64,000 bases of DNA from Eutreptiella sp. 'Long Island Sound 2002' (lineage: Eukaryota > Euglenozoa > Euglenophyceae > Eutreptiales > Eutreptiaceae): positions 13,985,433-14,049,432 of the forward strand of contig OZ038386.1 in the NCBI GenBank assembly GCA_964036045.1, given 5' to 3'. Each line of letters starts with the position of its first letter. Within the stretch, counting starts at the first letter, position 1. Below the pieces are notes generated by a model. That model was given only the letters and a program-made list of their open reading frames with translations. It was not told the DNA's origin and ran no database searches. This document shows positions 41,182-50,993 of this stretch, piece by piece. A program made the translations under genes and the position numbers.

Positions 41182-41932
41182 CCGCTTGTGGGTCGCTCCG
41201 TAAGCCCTCTCACATGCACCATATGTGCGGTAGACTTAGTCTAGCGCTATGGAGCTTACCATTCGGACATGGTCGAAGCCCTTGCCACGTATGACTCCAT
41301 ATATCTTCCTACAAACGGAGATATATAACTTGGGCGTGAGCATATCGAAACACATACCATGCATATAACACATACCCTCAAAAAGTGGCTCCCACCATGG
41401 TATGCCATGCCCCTCCATGGACATAACTTCACGTTACAAATACGTAGGAACCCAAGGAAAGTTTCTATGCAACACCAACACTCATGCGGTACACTCGAAA
41501 GTCGCATTAAAATATCCGGTTGCATGGTCCAAGAGTTATATATCACTTTCTACACGTTGACCATCATCCCTTGCTACACCGCGCATGTGTACACATCAGA
41601 GGCGTTTGATGCTCCCTAAATTAAGTTGAGACCAAGGCGGTTCCAACCCGATTCTCGAAATTGGTATTCCTCGCCGTGAGCCGGAGATATGACCTTTCAA
41701 AGTGGCCTCACGAATCAATTTTGTTTCGCCTATATCTCCAAGAAAAATGAAGGAGACAACAAAAGGAAGGTTGATTCGTGATCGGGGAAAAATGTAGGAC
41801 CACTCGGAATTCATCATATCAAGTGCGGCGATCTCGAAGTCCAAAATCCGATTCTGAATGTCTGAAAAAATCGGATTAATTTTGCGAGTGTATAACATGA
41901 AAATTGCGGAAGCAACGAACCCGTTACTGATG
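41182..41932. other. Unassigned spacer between D LTR and repeat F
   Basis: About 750 bp with no gene and no repeat partner in the window. It could be the outer part of the D LTR or pre-existing DNA. Confidence 0.4.
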
Positions 41933-42885
41933 AGGTAGGTAGGTAGGTATCTTCGGGAGCTCGGGATGCCTCCTTTGACATTGCAGGAAGAAGGTCTTAC
42001 CAAGGGGACATCCTGTCCCTCCCACTGCCCTATGTCAGGTGCCTCTTGAGCCGCTCCCGCATGTGCTTGGGAAGGCATTGTCGTGGCCACCCGGTCCATG
42101 TGTCCCAGAAGGGAGGGTGTCCCCACATGTGTCCATGGGTAGGGCCACATGCCCCCTCCTTTGGGCGGCAGCTCTGGGGGCTGCCCAGCCATGTGGAGTA
42201 TCTCTCACCACAAGGGGTATTGCTCCCGCTAGTCTACGGTACGACCGCCTCACCCTTGTGGCTTGAGTTGCGGGGCCGCTCTGCTTGGCAGGTGACCCCC
42301 TCCTGGACTGTGTACCGGCTTGCCTGTCACCGGTTGCTTCCATGGCTCCGGGTGACATTTGCCATGGTCCCCGATGCAGCCTGGCCGGGCTCGGACCAGT
42401 GGCCTTGGAGTACCGCTCCTGCCACTGGCCCGGTGGGTTGGCTGGGTCGCCCCAGTGCGTCCGACCCATGGGGTGTTGGTTCTTTCCTGTCCCTCGGCTG
42501 CCCTACGTGTGTGCAGTGTCCTGGGCCGCTTGGCTCCTGTTCACCGGTGTGCCCGCGCGGTTTGCTGTGTTGCGTCTGCGGTGTCCTGGGCCACTTGGCT
42601 CCTGTTCACCGGTGTGCTCGCTCGGTGTGTTGTGTTGCGTGTGCGGTGTCCTGGGCCACTTGGCTCCTGTTTACCGGTGCGCCCGCTGGGTGTGTTGTGT
42701 TGCGTGTGCGGTGTCCCGGGCCACTTGGCTCCTGTTCACCGGTGCGCCCGCTCGGTGTGTTGCTTTGCGTGTGCGGTGTCCTGGGCCACTTGGCTCCCGT
42801 TCACCGGTGTGCCCGCTCGGTGTGTTGTGTTGCGTGTGCGGTGTCCTGGGCCACTTGGCTCCTGTTCACCGGTGTGCCGTTGGCT
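41933..42885. repeat. Repeat F, right copy, with 65-bp minisatellite
   Basis: Starts with an AGGT tetranucleotide run, then about 570 bp of unique F sequence, then about 5.7 units of 65 bp (42515-42885) with the core ctcctgttcaccggtgtg. It is the reverse complement of 16907-17660, which has fewer 65-bp units. The coupling of the unique part with the minisatellite in both copies shows that they moved or duplicated together. Open frames here are by-products of a stop-free repeat. Confidence 0.8.
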
Positions 42886-43903
42886 GGGGGGGGGGGGGGG
42901 GGGCGCGTGTGTGGGCCTGCGTGTTTGCCTTCTGCTCTCCCCGCGGTCTCTTTCTCTGCCTTTCCCTTGCTGCTCTCTCTTTGCTGGCTTGTTTTGCTTT
43001 GTTTTTTTTTTCGGGGGGGGGGGGGATGGCTGGGGTGCTTTGCGTGGCTGTGGGTGTGTGCCGATGCCGGTGCTGGTGTGGGCGTGGGTGTTGTGGGGGA
43101 CGGGGGTCGGGTGGCTGTTGTGCTTTGGGCTCCCTGTGTGTGCGCCGGCCCCCAGGCTTCTGGTTTCCAGGGCGCCGGTCCGGGGGGTGCTGACGGCGGG
43201 TGGTTGGCGGCAGTGGTGGCGTGGCGCTTGCGTGGGTGGTCGCGGCTCCTGGGTAGTACCTGGGTGGCATGGCCGGGCGCGGGCGCGCGTGTGGGTGTGT
43301 TCATGGCGTGGGCTGATGGTCTGGTGGGCAGTGTGGGCGTGGCTGGTTTGTGTGGGTGTCGGGTATGTGTGCGCCGAAGGCGCGGTGGGTTGGGCTGGGG
43401 CACTGTGGGCGATGCAATGGGTGGAGGAGATGCTTTTGACGCCTACGGGGGGGGTGCTGTAGGCGTCGAAACGGGTTGGTGTTGTTGACGTGGGTGCTTC
43501 AGGTGATGCGCCGGGCGGCGACGGGGTTGGTGACGCTGATGGTGTCATAGGTGACGGGGCGGGCGCTGGGGGGGGCCTGCGGCTCCGGTGGTCGCTGTAG
43601 GTGGTGCAGTGGGTGGTGGCGTAACTGGTGATGTCGGCGGTGAGGGTGCTGCAGGTGATGTCGATGGTGAGGGCGCTGCGGGTGATGTCATGGGTGGTGG
43701 CGATGTTGATGTGGGTGTTGCAGGTGGTGTGCCGGCTGGTGGCGCCGCTGGTACTGTCCTTGCGTAGGGTGGTGTTGGGGGTGCTGTGGGCGGTGGCGTC
43801 GTTGGTGGTGCCGATGGTGAAGGTGACGCAGGCGATGCAGCGGGTGACGGTGAGGCCGGCGTGTGCCGTAGGTGACGCGTTGGGAACTGGTGGTGGGGGG
43901 CTG
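42886..43903. repeat. G/T-rich low-complexity DNA; left flank of element C
   Basis: Long G-runs (42888-42903, 43013-43023) and imperfect GGTGATG / GTGCTG-type repeats. It was continuous with 58841 onward before element C inserted, as shown by the shared ggctg at 43899-43903 and 58841-58845. No gene is supported. Confidence 0.6.
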
Positions 43904-44327
43904 TGTAATACAACCCAACTTGGTCTTGGCTGAGGTCTATTCCTTGACCCTTGTTCCCATGGACACTGAGGCACAGGCACTGATCCAAATACTCCAAAGC
44001 ATTTTAGATCACTAGACGTGATCTACAAACATGCCTGTGCAAAACACAGCAAACTGTCCTAAACATGCCGAAAAATTTACAAAACACTCAGAATATTACA
44101 AAACCTAGAAGAATTATAAAATCTGTAGATTTTATCTAAGTTTTCTTCATATCAAACATTTAAATCTTACGCACAATAATCGCGATGCGCGGCTGCCATC
44201 TGGCATTTTCCGTCCGCGAATTTCGCGGGCCATTCAGCAGCCCATATTATAATAAAAATGCATAATCTACAATGAATTTGGAAACAAAATAGTTAAGAGT
44301 ATCTTCTACATTTGTGGACCCATTACA
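43904..44327 (-). repeat. 3' LTR of element C
   Basis: 424 bp, complete, with TG...CA ends on the minus strand. The flanking bases on the left are ggctg. Confidence 0.88.
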
Positions 44328-44337
44328 CTCCCCCACC
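44328..44337 (-). other. Polypurine tract of element C
   Basis: The minus strand reads GGTGGGGGAG directly before the LTR. It is almost the same as the tract of element A. Confidence 0.7.
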
Positions 44338-46158
44338 AAGCTCAAACTGAGGGTCCAGAGCTGAGTTTGTTGCTGAAAAATATAAAGAATGGGGGCAAAT
44401 GGGTAAGATACACCCAAAGCTAATCTGAGCTTTTTCAGCATAAACCTATACTGTACCTGTGACATCGTATTTACTACAATTTTTATGTACAAAACAAAAA
44501 CTTCTGCCACACCCCAGTGCCCTGAAATGGAAACCCACCGGGTTTCAGGGGCTTTTTGTTTTAATGTACAAAAAAAATCCCTGCTCAGGGGTTGGGGAAA
44601 AGCCTGCAGCAAAAGGCTATAAAAACCCCATTCCCCTTCTGGGAGGTGTGGTAACACACTCCCACCAAAACCTGTATATAATGAAAAAAAATCCTGCACA
44701 TCTTTCTGAGCTCACCTGTAACTTGCAGTCATTTCTCATTATATAAAAACCAGCTCCAACAGCCCTAGTCAGTGCAAAAACCAAGCCGGAGTTTCGAAAT
44801 TATTTTCAAAACCCACCTGCAATTTCTGCCTAGGGAGCCCGGCCCAGAGTACCCTGCCTAGGGGAGACCCCAAAAGGACAGAGACACACAGGCGCAAGGC
44901 ACAGAGCACGGGCACAAAAATATCGTACAAACAGATTCCGTTGTGCCCACAGGGTTCGCACCATCCTGGTGCCGTGCACAGTACTTTACAGAGTGCAGGT
45001 GCAGTGCACAACGTGCAGTGCACAGTACTTGTGCGGCATTGAACAAACGAACAAAAAAGAAAAAAGAACACGTCAGAGCAAAAAATATTCAATTCCTCAC
45101 GACTCCTCCACATGTCATCCAGTATCAACCTCCTTGCAACGTCATCTCTTCACCATACCATGCACGCTTACACATACCTCGCACTCACCAAGCAAAGTGC
45201 TCACACCCAGACACCAGAACTGAGGAACACCCTGCAAATTCAAATGCCAAACCCTTTCCAAAAATAAAAAATGTAAAGTACAACTCTGCCAGCAGAGCAG
45301 AGGTTCCCACTGACCCACCTGCTCTCTGCCCTACCACTGGGCCTGACGTCTCACGCACTGGCGTACCTGCTGACCTGGAGGGGGGAGGGGGCGTAGTTGG
45401 CGTCCCATACCCCATCCCCACTTATAAAAGTATAATGAAGGCTTGCCATGCCCCCCACTAAATGTCCTCGGACCACCCAAAAATCTGCAGCAGGTAAAGA
45501 GTATAAAAAAATATCCCCAGGGGTAGTAGAAGTTTTTCAAGAAAAGGTTTTCCGGCTCTGGATCTCCCAAGGGGGCTGCTGCACTGAAGGGGGGGGGTAC
45601 CTCAAAGGCGAATTGGCCTCCCCTCAACCCATCTCCATCCCCCAACCCATCTCGTGCAGCCCCTTTCAGCAAAAAAAGCAGAGAAAATCTGGAGAAAAAT
45701 TACCTGGAAAGACCTGTGAGTGTCAAAGAGGCACGTGCAAAGCCGTGCCACAAACAGCATAAATACAGGCGCCCACACAGGGCCCAAACAAGGCCAACAG
45801 GCCCACAGCCCACAACGAAGGGCCCGCAAAGCAAAAACAAGGCATATCCAAGCCCACAGACAAAACAAAAACAAACCTGAACCTCCATACACTACCACAA
45901 ACAACTTCGCATACTTTTTTATTATCCTACGACGCGCGTTGTCATACCCAAATTTCACATTCTACTCATTTAGTCCACATTCAGCCATATCTGCAAAAAT
46001 ATCACAACAGCCACCAAAATCCAGCAAACCAACCATGAAGTTAGCAGGCCAACCAGAAGAACGCCCGCCTTACCAACAGGCAAACAAACGCCGCAGCGCC
46101 AAGAAAGCGAACATGCCCACAACGCCGCACCGCCAAACCCACACAGAATCGTTTGCCC
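44338..46158. other. Non-coding internal part of element C
   Basis: About 1.8 kb without a convincing gene. A stem of eight pairs can form between ccctgaaa and tttcaggg near 44520-44555. The rest is A-rich on the plus strand. Confidence 0.5.
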
Positions 46159-47160
46159 TCAGTCAAGCGCACAGTTGCCAAATCCACGTTCCACGTGCCC
46201 CTTGGCCTGCCTGCGCGCAACCGCAGCAGCAGACCGCTTACCGCCTTTGCCCTTCGTGCGCTTTACCACTCCAGCACCGGCGGCCACCTTCAAGGCCCCG
46301 AAGGCCTCGTCCTCCTGACACAAAAGAACAACTCGTGCGTCTTCTTCGGCCACATCCACAAACTCACTCAAACGCCCATACAGAATTCCTCGCGCTGACA
46401 GCCATTTCCAGTCTTCACGTGCGATCGCCGCGTCCACGTGTTGGTCACTGAACGCCAGCGAGCGGCTCGAACCAAGTCGATCTTTGCCAGCAAGCACCTG
46501 CACCCTTGTTTCATTCTTCAGCGCCACAAAAGAATCCACCAAGTCCATCTCCGGCAGAGGATAACCAGTCGAATAACCCAAAACCCGCAGCGCTTCCCAT
46601 GTCAGAAATTCAATATCACGGCAAAAACCCAACTTCTCGTATCAACGCTTCAAGCAGACGAACATCTCTGTAAGCAAACCTTCGAACAAGCGCTGTTCAA
46701 GCACATAGAGACCCTTCCGGTGTTCACGTTCAACAGCTTCGGTCGTCGCAAGCGTCGTGCAACCACTCTGTTCATACACCCAACAGCCATAGCAGACATT
46801 GTAGGCGCGCGGCAACGCGCTCAGACACACACTGGGGCAGACCTTCAGTGAACTCAACAAGTCCTTGAACTCTGGCATCCAGCCCACTCCACGAGCGCGA
46901 TCCGCCAGGCCCAACTGCAGCAGTTTTGCCTGTAGCCACGGAACCTCCGATGAGGGTTGGTTGTCCCCGCCTTCCTGTAGAGAGCACACCGCAGATGTCA
47001 GGTCACCACCGCGCAACGCGCAAAGGAACGTGTCCTCCTTCATGCTCAGGCGGAGTGTTCCGCTCGCTGACACTAGGACTGCTCTGCGCCGGCTTTCAGA
47101 TAGGGATAAGTCCACGCAGCCCTGTAGCCACGTAAGTCCACGTAGCCCGTTACGGTTCGG
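46159..47160 (-). CDS. Element C gag-like frame with one in-frame TGA
   Basis: Starting just after the 5' LTR, one frame of 334 codons is open except for a single TGA at 46641-46639. The N-terminal half contains EDTFLCALRGGDLTSAV and several Cys residues. The second half has FLTWEALRVLG, DWKWLSARGILYGRL and VDVAEEDARVVLL, and ends in a basic tail (KRTKGKGGKRSA) typical of an RNA-binding Gag C-terminus. I recognise no named family. Position, length and basic tail suggest a Gag-like structural protein of a non-autonomous element, or a captured host fragment. No ATG lies at the start of the open frame; the first in-frame ATG is at MKEDTF. Confidence 0.45.
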
Positions 47161-47228
47161 CTATGCCAAGATGCACGTCAGTGCCATCACTGTCCTTGGG
47201 CAGGTCGTTGCGACGCAGGTTTGTAGAT

Positions 47229-47644
47229 TGTAATACAACCCAACTTGGTCTTGGCTGAGGTCTATTCCTTGACCCTTGTTCCCATGGACACTGAAGCACA
47301 GGCACTGATCCAAATACTCCAAAGCATTTTAGATCACTAGACGTGATCTACAAACATGCCTGTGCAAAACACAGCGAACTGTCCTAAACATGCCGAAAAA
47401 TTTACAAAACACTCAGAATATTATAAAACCTAGAAAAATTATAAAATCGGTAGATTTTATCTAAGTTTTCTTCATATCAAACATTTAAATCGTACGCACA
47501 ACAATCGCGATGCGCGGCTGCCATCTGGCATTTTCCGTCCGCGAATTTCGCGGGCCATTCAGCAGCCCATATTATAATAAAAATGCATAATTTACAATAA
47601 ATTCGGAAACAAAATAGTTAAGAGTATCTTCTACATTTGTGGAC
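47229..47644 (-). repeat. 5' LTR of element C, main part (interrupted by B)
   Basis: 416 bp matching 43904-44319. The missing eight bases (ccattaca) lie at 58833-58840 beyond element B. Confidence 0.88.
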
Positions 47645-48356
47645 AGTAAGAAAAAGTCACTGCCATGTCTTTCTTGGAGGGCTTGATCCAGGCTAAGCCC
47701 CCCTTAAAACCCTTTGTTGATGCTGAGACAAACTTAAGTGTTTTTATCTCTCTTTTGTTGCCTAAAGTACACTTTCTAAAAGTAACTAGGGTTGTGACCC
47801 TAGCCCCCCCATGAAGTTCACCCCTACCACTCAACTGAGCGGAGGTACCTTCCTTCATGGAGGACATACCAAAATAAATCAGGCATTTCATGCTTGTTGG
47901 CCTTGGAGGTTAAGCCTAAGTGGTCTCCCACCCCAAGACCCCTATACTCAATTGTTTCTACCACTTATTGTGGTCCTACTTTGTAACTGTTTCTGAATTC
48001 AGTTGCTTGGCCAAGTCACTTTCTGTGTGGTCCTGACATCTATGCCCCTCAGTCCTAACCAGCACTATTTCACCCAAAAGAGTGCACATGAAGTGCCTAT
48101 TGCAACCTCTGAGGCTAGAGTCTGACCAATTTTCATATAAAACCTTTTGTATTATCCATTTGTGATTGAATCTATGTGCATATACCTGCTTTGTCTATCT
48201 GCAGCCCTTCTGTGTTACACTGGATTCCAAAACCAATCATTGATTCGATCCACATTCAGTCCTTGCTCTACTTGCTGCTTTGGTTTGGGGTTTTCAACTA
48301 CAAAACCTGCAGGAATACATCAAAAGACCTAGGGCATAATTCAAGGACATCTTTCC
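47645..48356 (+). repeat. 5' LTR of element B
   Basis: Begins agtaagaaaaag and ends at acatctttc. About seven differences from the 3' LTR were counted by eye. Confidence 0.88.
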
Positions 48357-48370
48357 GGTAGCAGAGACAG
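48356..48370 (+). other. tRNA primer-binding site of element B
   Basis: cggtagcagagacag follows the LTR. Positions 2-10 match the ggtagcaga of the A and D2 sites, so the same tRNA is probably used, with one mismatch at the first base. Confidence 0.55.
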
Positions 48371-48437
48371 TCCCTTGTGACCTTTTGAACCGACCCTGAG
48401 AAGAAGTGCAGAACAAAAGCTCAACAACAAGTCCATC

Positions 48438-50609
48438 ATGTCCACGCCAAGCGTCAGGACCTGGCCTATCCGAACTGTCCAAGTACAAATGGGCAGCGTG
48501 GTCCACCCAATGAGTGAACCACCACACCGAGCTCCACATCATCTCAGTGGCGCATCTGGGTCCCAAGGAGATCCAGAACGCAGGAGGGCGGAAGAGAATA
48601 AAGGCCTTACCACCGAGGCCTTAGCAGCACACGGTGGAGACAGCTTCAGTCACCTCCACAGACGTGTGGCTGCTTCAGTATCAAGATCCAATTGTCCAGC
48701 TTCATCCTCAACTGCCATTGAAGGACCTGAGGAATATGAGAAGCTGAAGATGAAGATGGATGAGTACATCATGCATGAGGAGTACTATAAATCCATCCGT
48801 GGGGAAGATGGAGAGGAGCCGTTGGCTGTACATGGATCCAGACCACGTACAGATCTAGGGTCCTACGCACACTCTGGTCCTCCGTCCACTGCATCCCTGC
48901 CAAGACGACTAAGACCTGAGTATCCAACCCCAAGGGCTCCCGAAGTGGGCCCAACACGAGTAGAAGAACAACAACATCCAAGGCCAACCTACGGTGCCCT
49001 GGATCAAACGGCCGAGTTGCTGGCCAAATTCCTGTCTGGATCAGAAGATCCAGATGTGACGGCCTTATCGGAGGCCATTAAGGCTAAACTGGGTATTGCA
49101 GAACCCTTACCCAAGCCTGAGTTGCTCTCTCTCTCTCCAGGGCTGAGTACCCTGGCCGAAGATCTCAAGAGATCGAGGGTCTCAAGGCTGTTGCCTAAGG
49201 TCACCTGCCCCAGCCCCTTTCACCCCCGTGCCAGGACTGTGCCTATGGCGGATCTACAGGACGTGCCTGTCACAGAGAGTGAGAGAAGAGGGCTGTCAGC
49301 CCTGGCCCCTCTTGCCGGCGTGTCGCAATCAGGCCTAACTCCGGGGGGTGGGAAGACGGGCAGACCAATTGCCCAGGCGAACATCCAGCACGAACTGCCG
49401 GAGTTCGACCCCAAAAATCTGCGTGAATGGGCAAAAGAATTTGAAGAGTTCCTTTTGTTGACTGGCCAATCCCATGTGGATGTGGCCACCAAATGTTCAC
49501 TGCTAAAACGCTCATGCAAAAAGAAATTTTTGCAAAAACAGGTCAAACAGATTGTGAAAACCTGTTCTACCTGGGCAGAGGTACTTCTGAGGTTAGAGAA
49601 AACATTTCCAGTCTATGAGACTGACCTCAGCGTACGCACACAGATCGAGGAGCTACCTATGCTCCCGGAGTTTCCATCCGCTGCGCGAATTTCTGAGTAT
49701 GTGTGCGACTTAGAGTACTTATTTTCGAAGATGAATGTGGGCTCCTACGGAGCCACTGAGCCCCACCAGTGGCTCATGAGTAAGATCCCCCAGCGTACGT
49801 GGGATGATTGCCGCTCCACCTCTGAGAGGAAGAGCAGGACCCACTCGTACGATACACTGGTGGATCTCTTGATTGAGCTCGCTCTTGAGAGAGAGAACGA
49901 CTCCCACATGGAGAAGTTCCTCAAGAAGCATTTGGGACGAGGTGGTACCCCTACCCCCGAACGTGGCGAAGGGAAGGGGCATAAAAATCCCACTAACACT
50001 AACCAGGGAGGTGGTAAAGGGAGGGGCAACCTACGTGCCATGAACGAGGTTCCAACTGATGCAGGCACACCCCCCCTGTTTTACTGCCGACCTGTCAATG
50101 ACAAGGGGGGACCTTGTCACGCCTCTGACTGCGATCTCCGCAGTGGCTGTATGCTGCAGATGAAACGTCAGCAGCATACTAAAGATGGGAAAATTGTGAC
50201 CCATCAGGACCACTTCAGGTGTACCATCACCTGTGGTTACTGTGGCAAACGTCGTCACTATGAGGACGAATGCCACATCAAGAAACGCGAGAGTGAGAAA
50301 CTCAAGCGTCAGGAGGCGGAGCGCCAGGGGACGCCCGCCAGAAATCCCCCGAATGGGGATAAAGGTAAAGGAGGTGGCAAGGGGGGTGGCAAAAATGGAC
50401 CCCCTAACCCCCAGAGGCGCTCATCAGCGCCCGTTGCTACACCTACTCCTGCTGCCACACCCGCTCCTGCCGCAGGTGTCCCCCAGAAGCGCCCCCAAGG
50501 GGATAACGCTACCCCTGAGGGGAATAATTCTAAGAAGAGGCGCTTGGCCTGGATGGCCAAGTCCCTCATGGCTGCAGGAGTGGATGTGAAATTCCCTGAT
50601 GAGGAATAG
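48438..50609 (+). CDS. gag: Element B Gag with CCHC zinc knuckle
   Basis: ATG 48438 starts a frame of 723 codons ending in TAG. Unlike A and D, an in-frame TGA separates it from the LTR, so it starts after the primer-binding site. The central capsid-like region (about residues 310-500) contains LPEFDPKNLREWAKEFEEFL and SVRTQIEELP, and ends in ALERENDSHMEKFLKKH. The C-terminal nucleocapsid has a perfect CCHC knuckle, CGYCGKRRHYEDEC (CX2CX4HX4C), followed by Lys/Gly/Pro-rich repeats. The stop is TAG followed by GGGGGC, and protease continues in the same frame. Confidence 0.88.
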   Translation: MSTPSVRTWPIRTVQVQMGSVVHPMSEPPHRAPHHLSGASGSQGDPERRRAEENKGLTTEALAAHGGDSFSHLHRRVAASVSRSNCPASSSTAIEGPEEYEKLKMKMDEYIMHEEYYKSIRGEDGEEPLAVHGSRPRTDLGSYAHSGPPSTASLPRRLRPEYPTPRAPEVGPTRVEEQQHPRPTYGALDQTAELLAKFLSGSEDPDVTALSEAIKAKLGIAEPLPKPELLSLSPGLSTLAEDLKRSRVSRLLPKVTCPSPFHPRARTVPMADLQDVPVTESERRGLSALAPLAGVSQSGLTPGGGKTGRPIAQANIQHELPEFDPKNLREWAKEFEEFLLLTGQSHVDVATKCSLLKRSCKKKFLQKQVKQIVKTCSTWAEVLLRLEKTFPVYETDLSVRTQIEELPMLPEFPSAARISEYVCDLEYLFSKMNVGSYGATEPHQWLMSKIPQRTWDDCRSTSERKSRTHSYDTLVDLLIELALERENDSHMEKFLKKHLGRGGTPTPERGEGKGHKNPTNTNQGGGKGRGNLRAMNEVPTDAGTPPLFYCRPVNDKGGPCHASDCDLRSGCMLQMKRQQHTKDGKIVTHQDHFRCTITCGYCGKRRHYEDECHIKKRESEKLKRQEAERQGTPARNPPNGDKGKGGGKGGGKNGPPNPQRRSSAPVATPTPAATPAPAAGVPQKRPQGDNATPEGNNSKKRRLAWMAKSLMAAGVDVKFPDEE

Positions 50610-50993
50610 GGGGGCGGCTCCGAAGAGGAGGACTTGGTTTTCTGGATCCTCGTGAAAATCGGGGATCAGGTTTTTCGAGCAGTGCTTGATACCGGTGCAA
50701 CACTTTCCATAGTGGCCCGGCGCCTGCTTAAAACTTTCAGGAAAACTAAGACCGTGGCCATAAGAGTAGGGGATGGGCGTACCATCCATTCCTTGAGGGG
50801 GGTCGATGTGACCATATGTCTGGGCGACGAAACCGTGACCCAACACTGCAGAGTGTTGGACACTGACGCCTTTGACATCGTCATTGGCACTGACTTTCTA
50901 AGAAGAAACCCCCAGGTTAAAATGCTGTCCCTACAGCGTCCTTACTCTTTGCACTGCGACTTTGGCAGTGGGCTATTCTCCGTTACTTTGTAG
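50610..50993 (+). CDS. Element B retropepsin protease, in frame with gag
   Basis: Directly after the gag TAG, the same frame encodes about 127 residues with AVLDTGATLSIV, the active-site DTGA of retroviral-type aspartic proteases. Further on is DIVIGTDFLRRN, the second conserved turn of the fold. It ends at TAG (50991-50993), after which pol continues in phase. No start codon lies at the beginning, so it is most likely translated by readthrough of gag. Confidence 0.85.
   Translation, partial: GGGSEEEDLVFWILVKIGDQVFRAVLDTGATLSIVARRLLKTFRKTKTVAIRVGDGRTIHSLRGVDVTICLGDETVTQHCRVLDTDAFDIVIGTDFLRRNPQVKMLSLQRPYSLHCDFGSGLFSVTL

Noticed and set aside
16907-42885. Repeat F as the LTRs of element D
   Set aside because: The two copies are inverted to each other, whereas LTRs are direct repeats.
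42046-43488. Plus-strand frames of 300-480 codons
   Set aside because: They run through repeat F and its 65-bp units into G-runs; no domain is present and all forward frames are open.
46159-46632. Two separate genes in element C
   Set aside because: Both halves are in the same frame separated by one TGA, so a single interrupted frame is the simpler reading.
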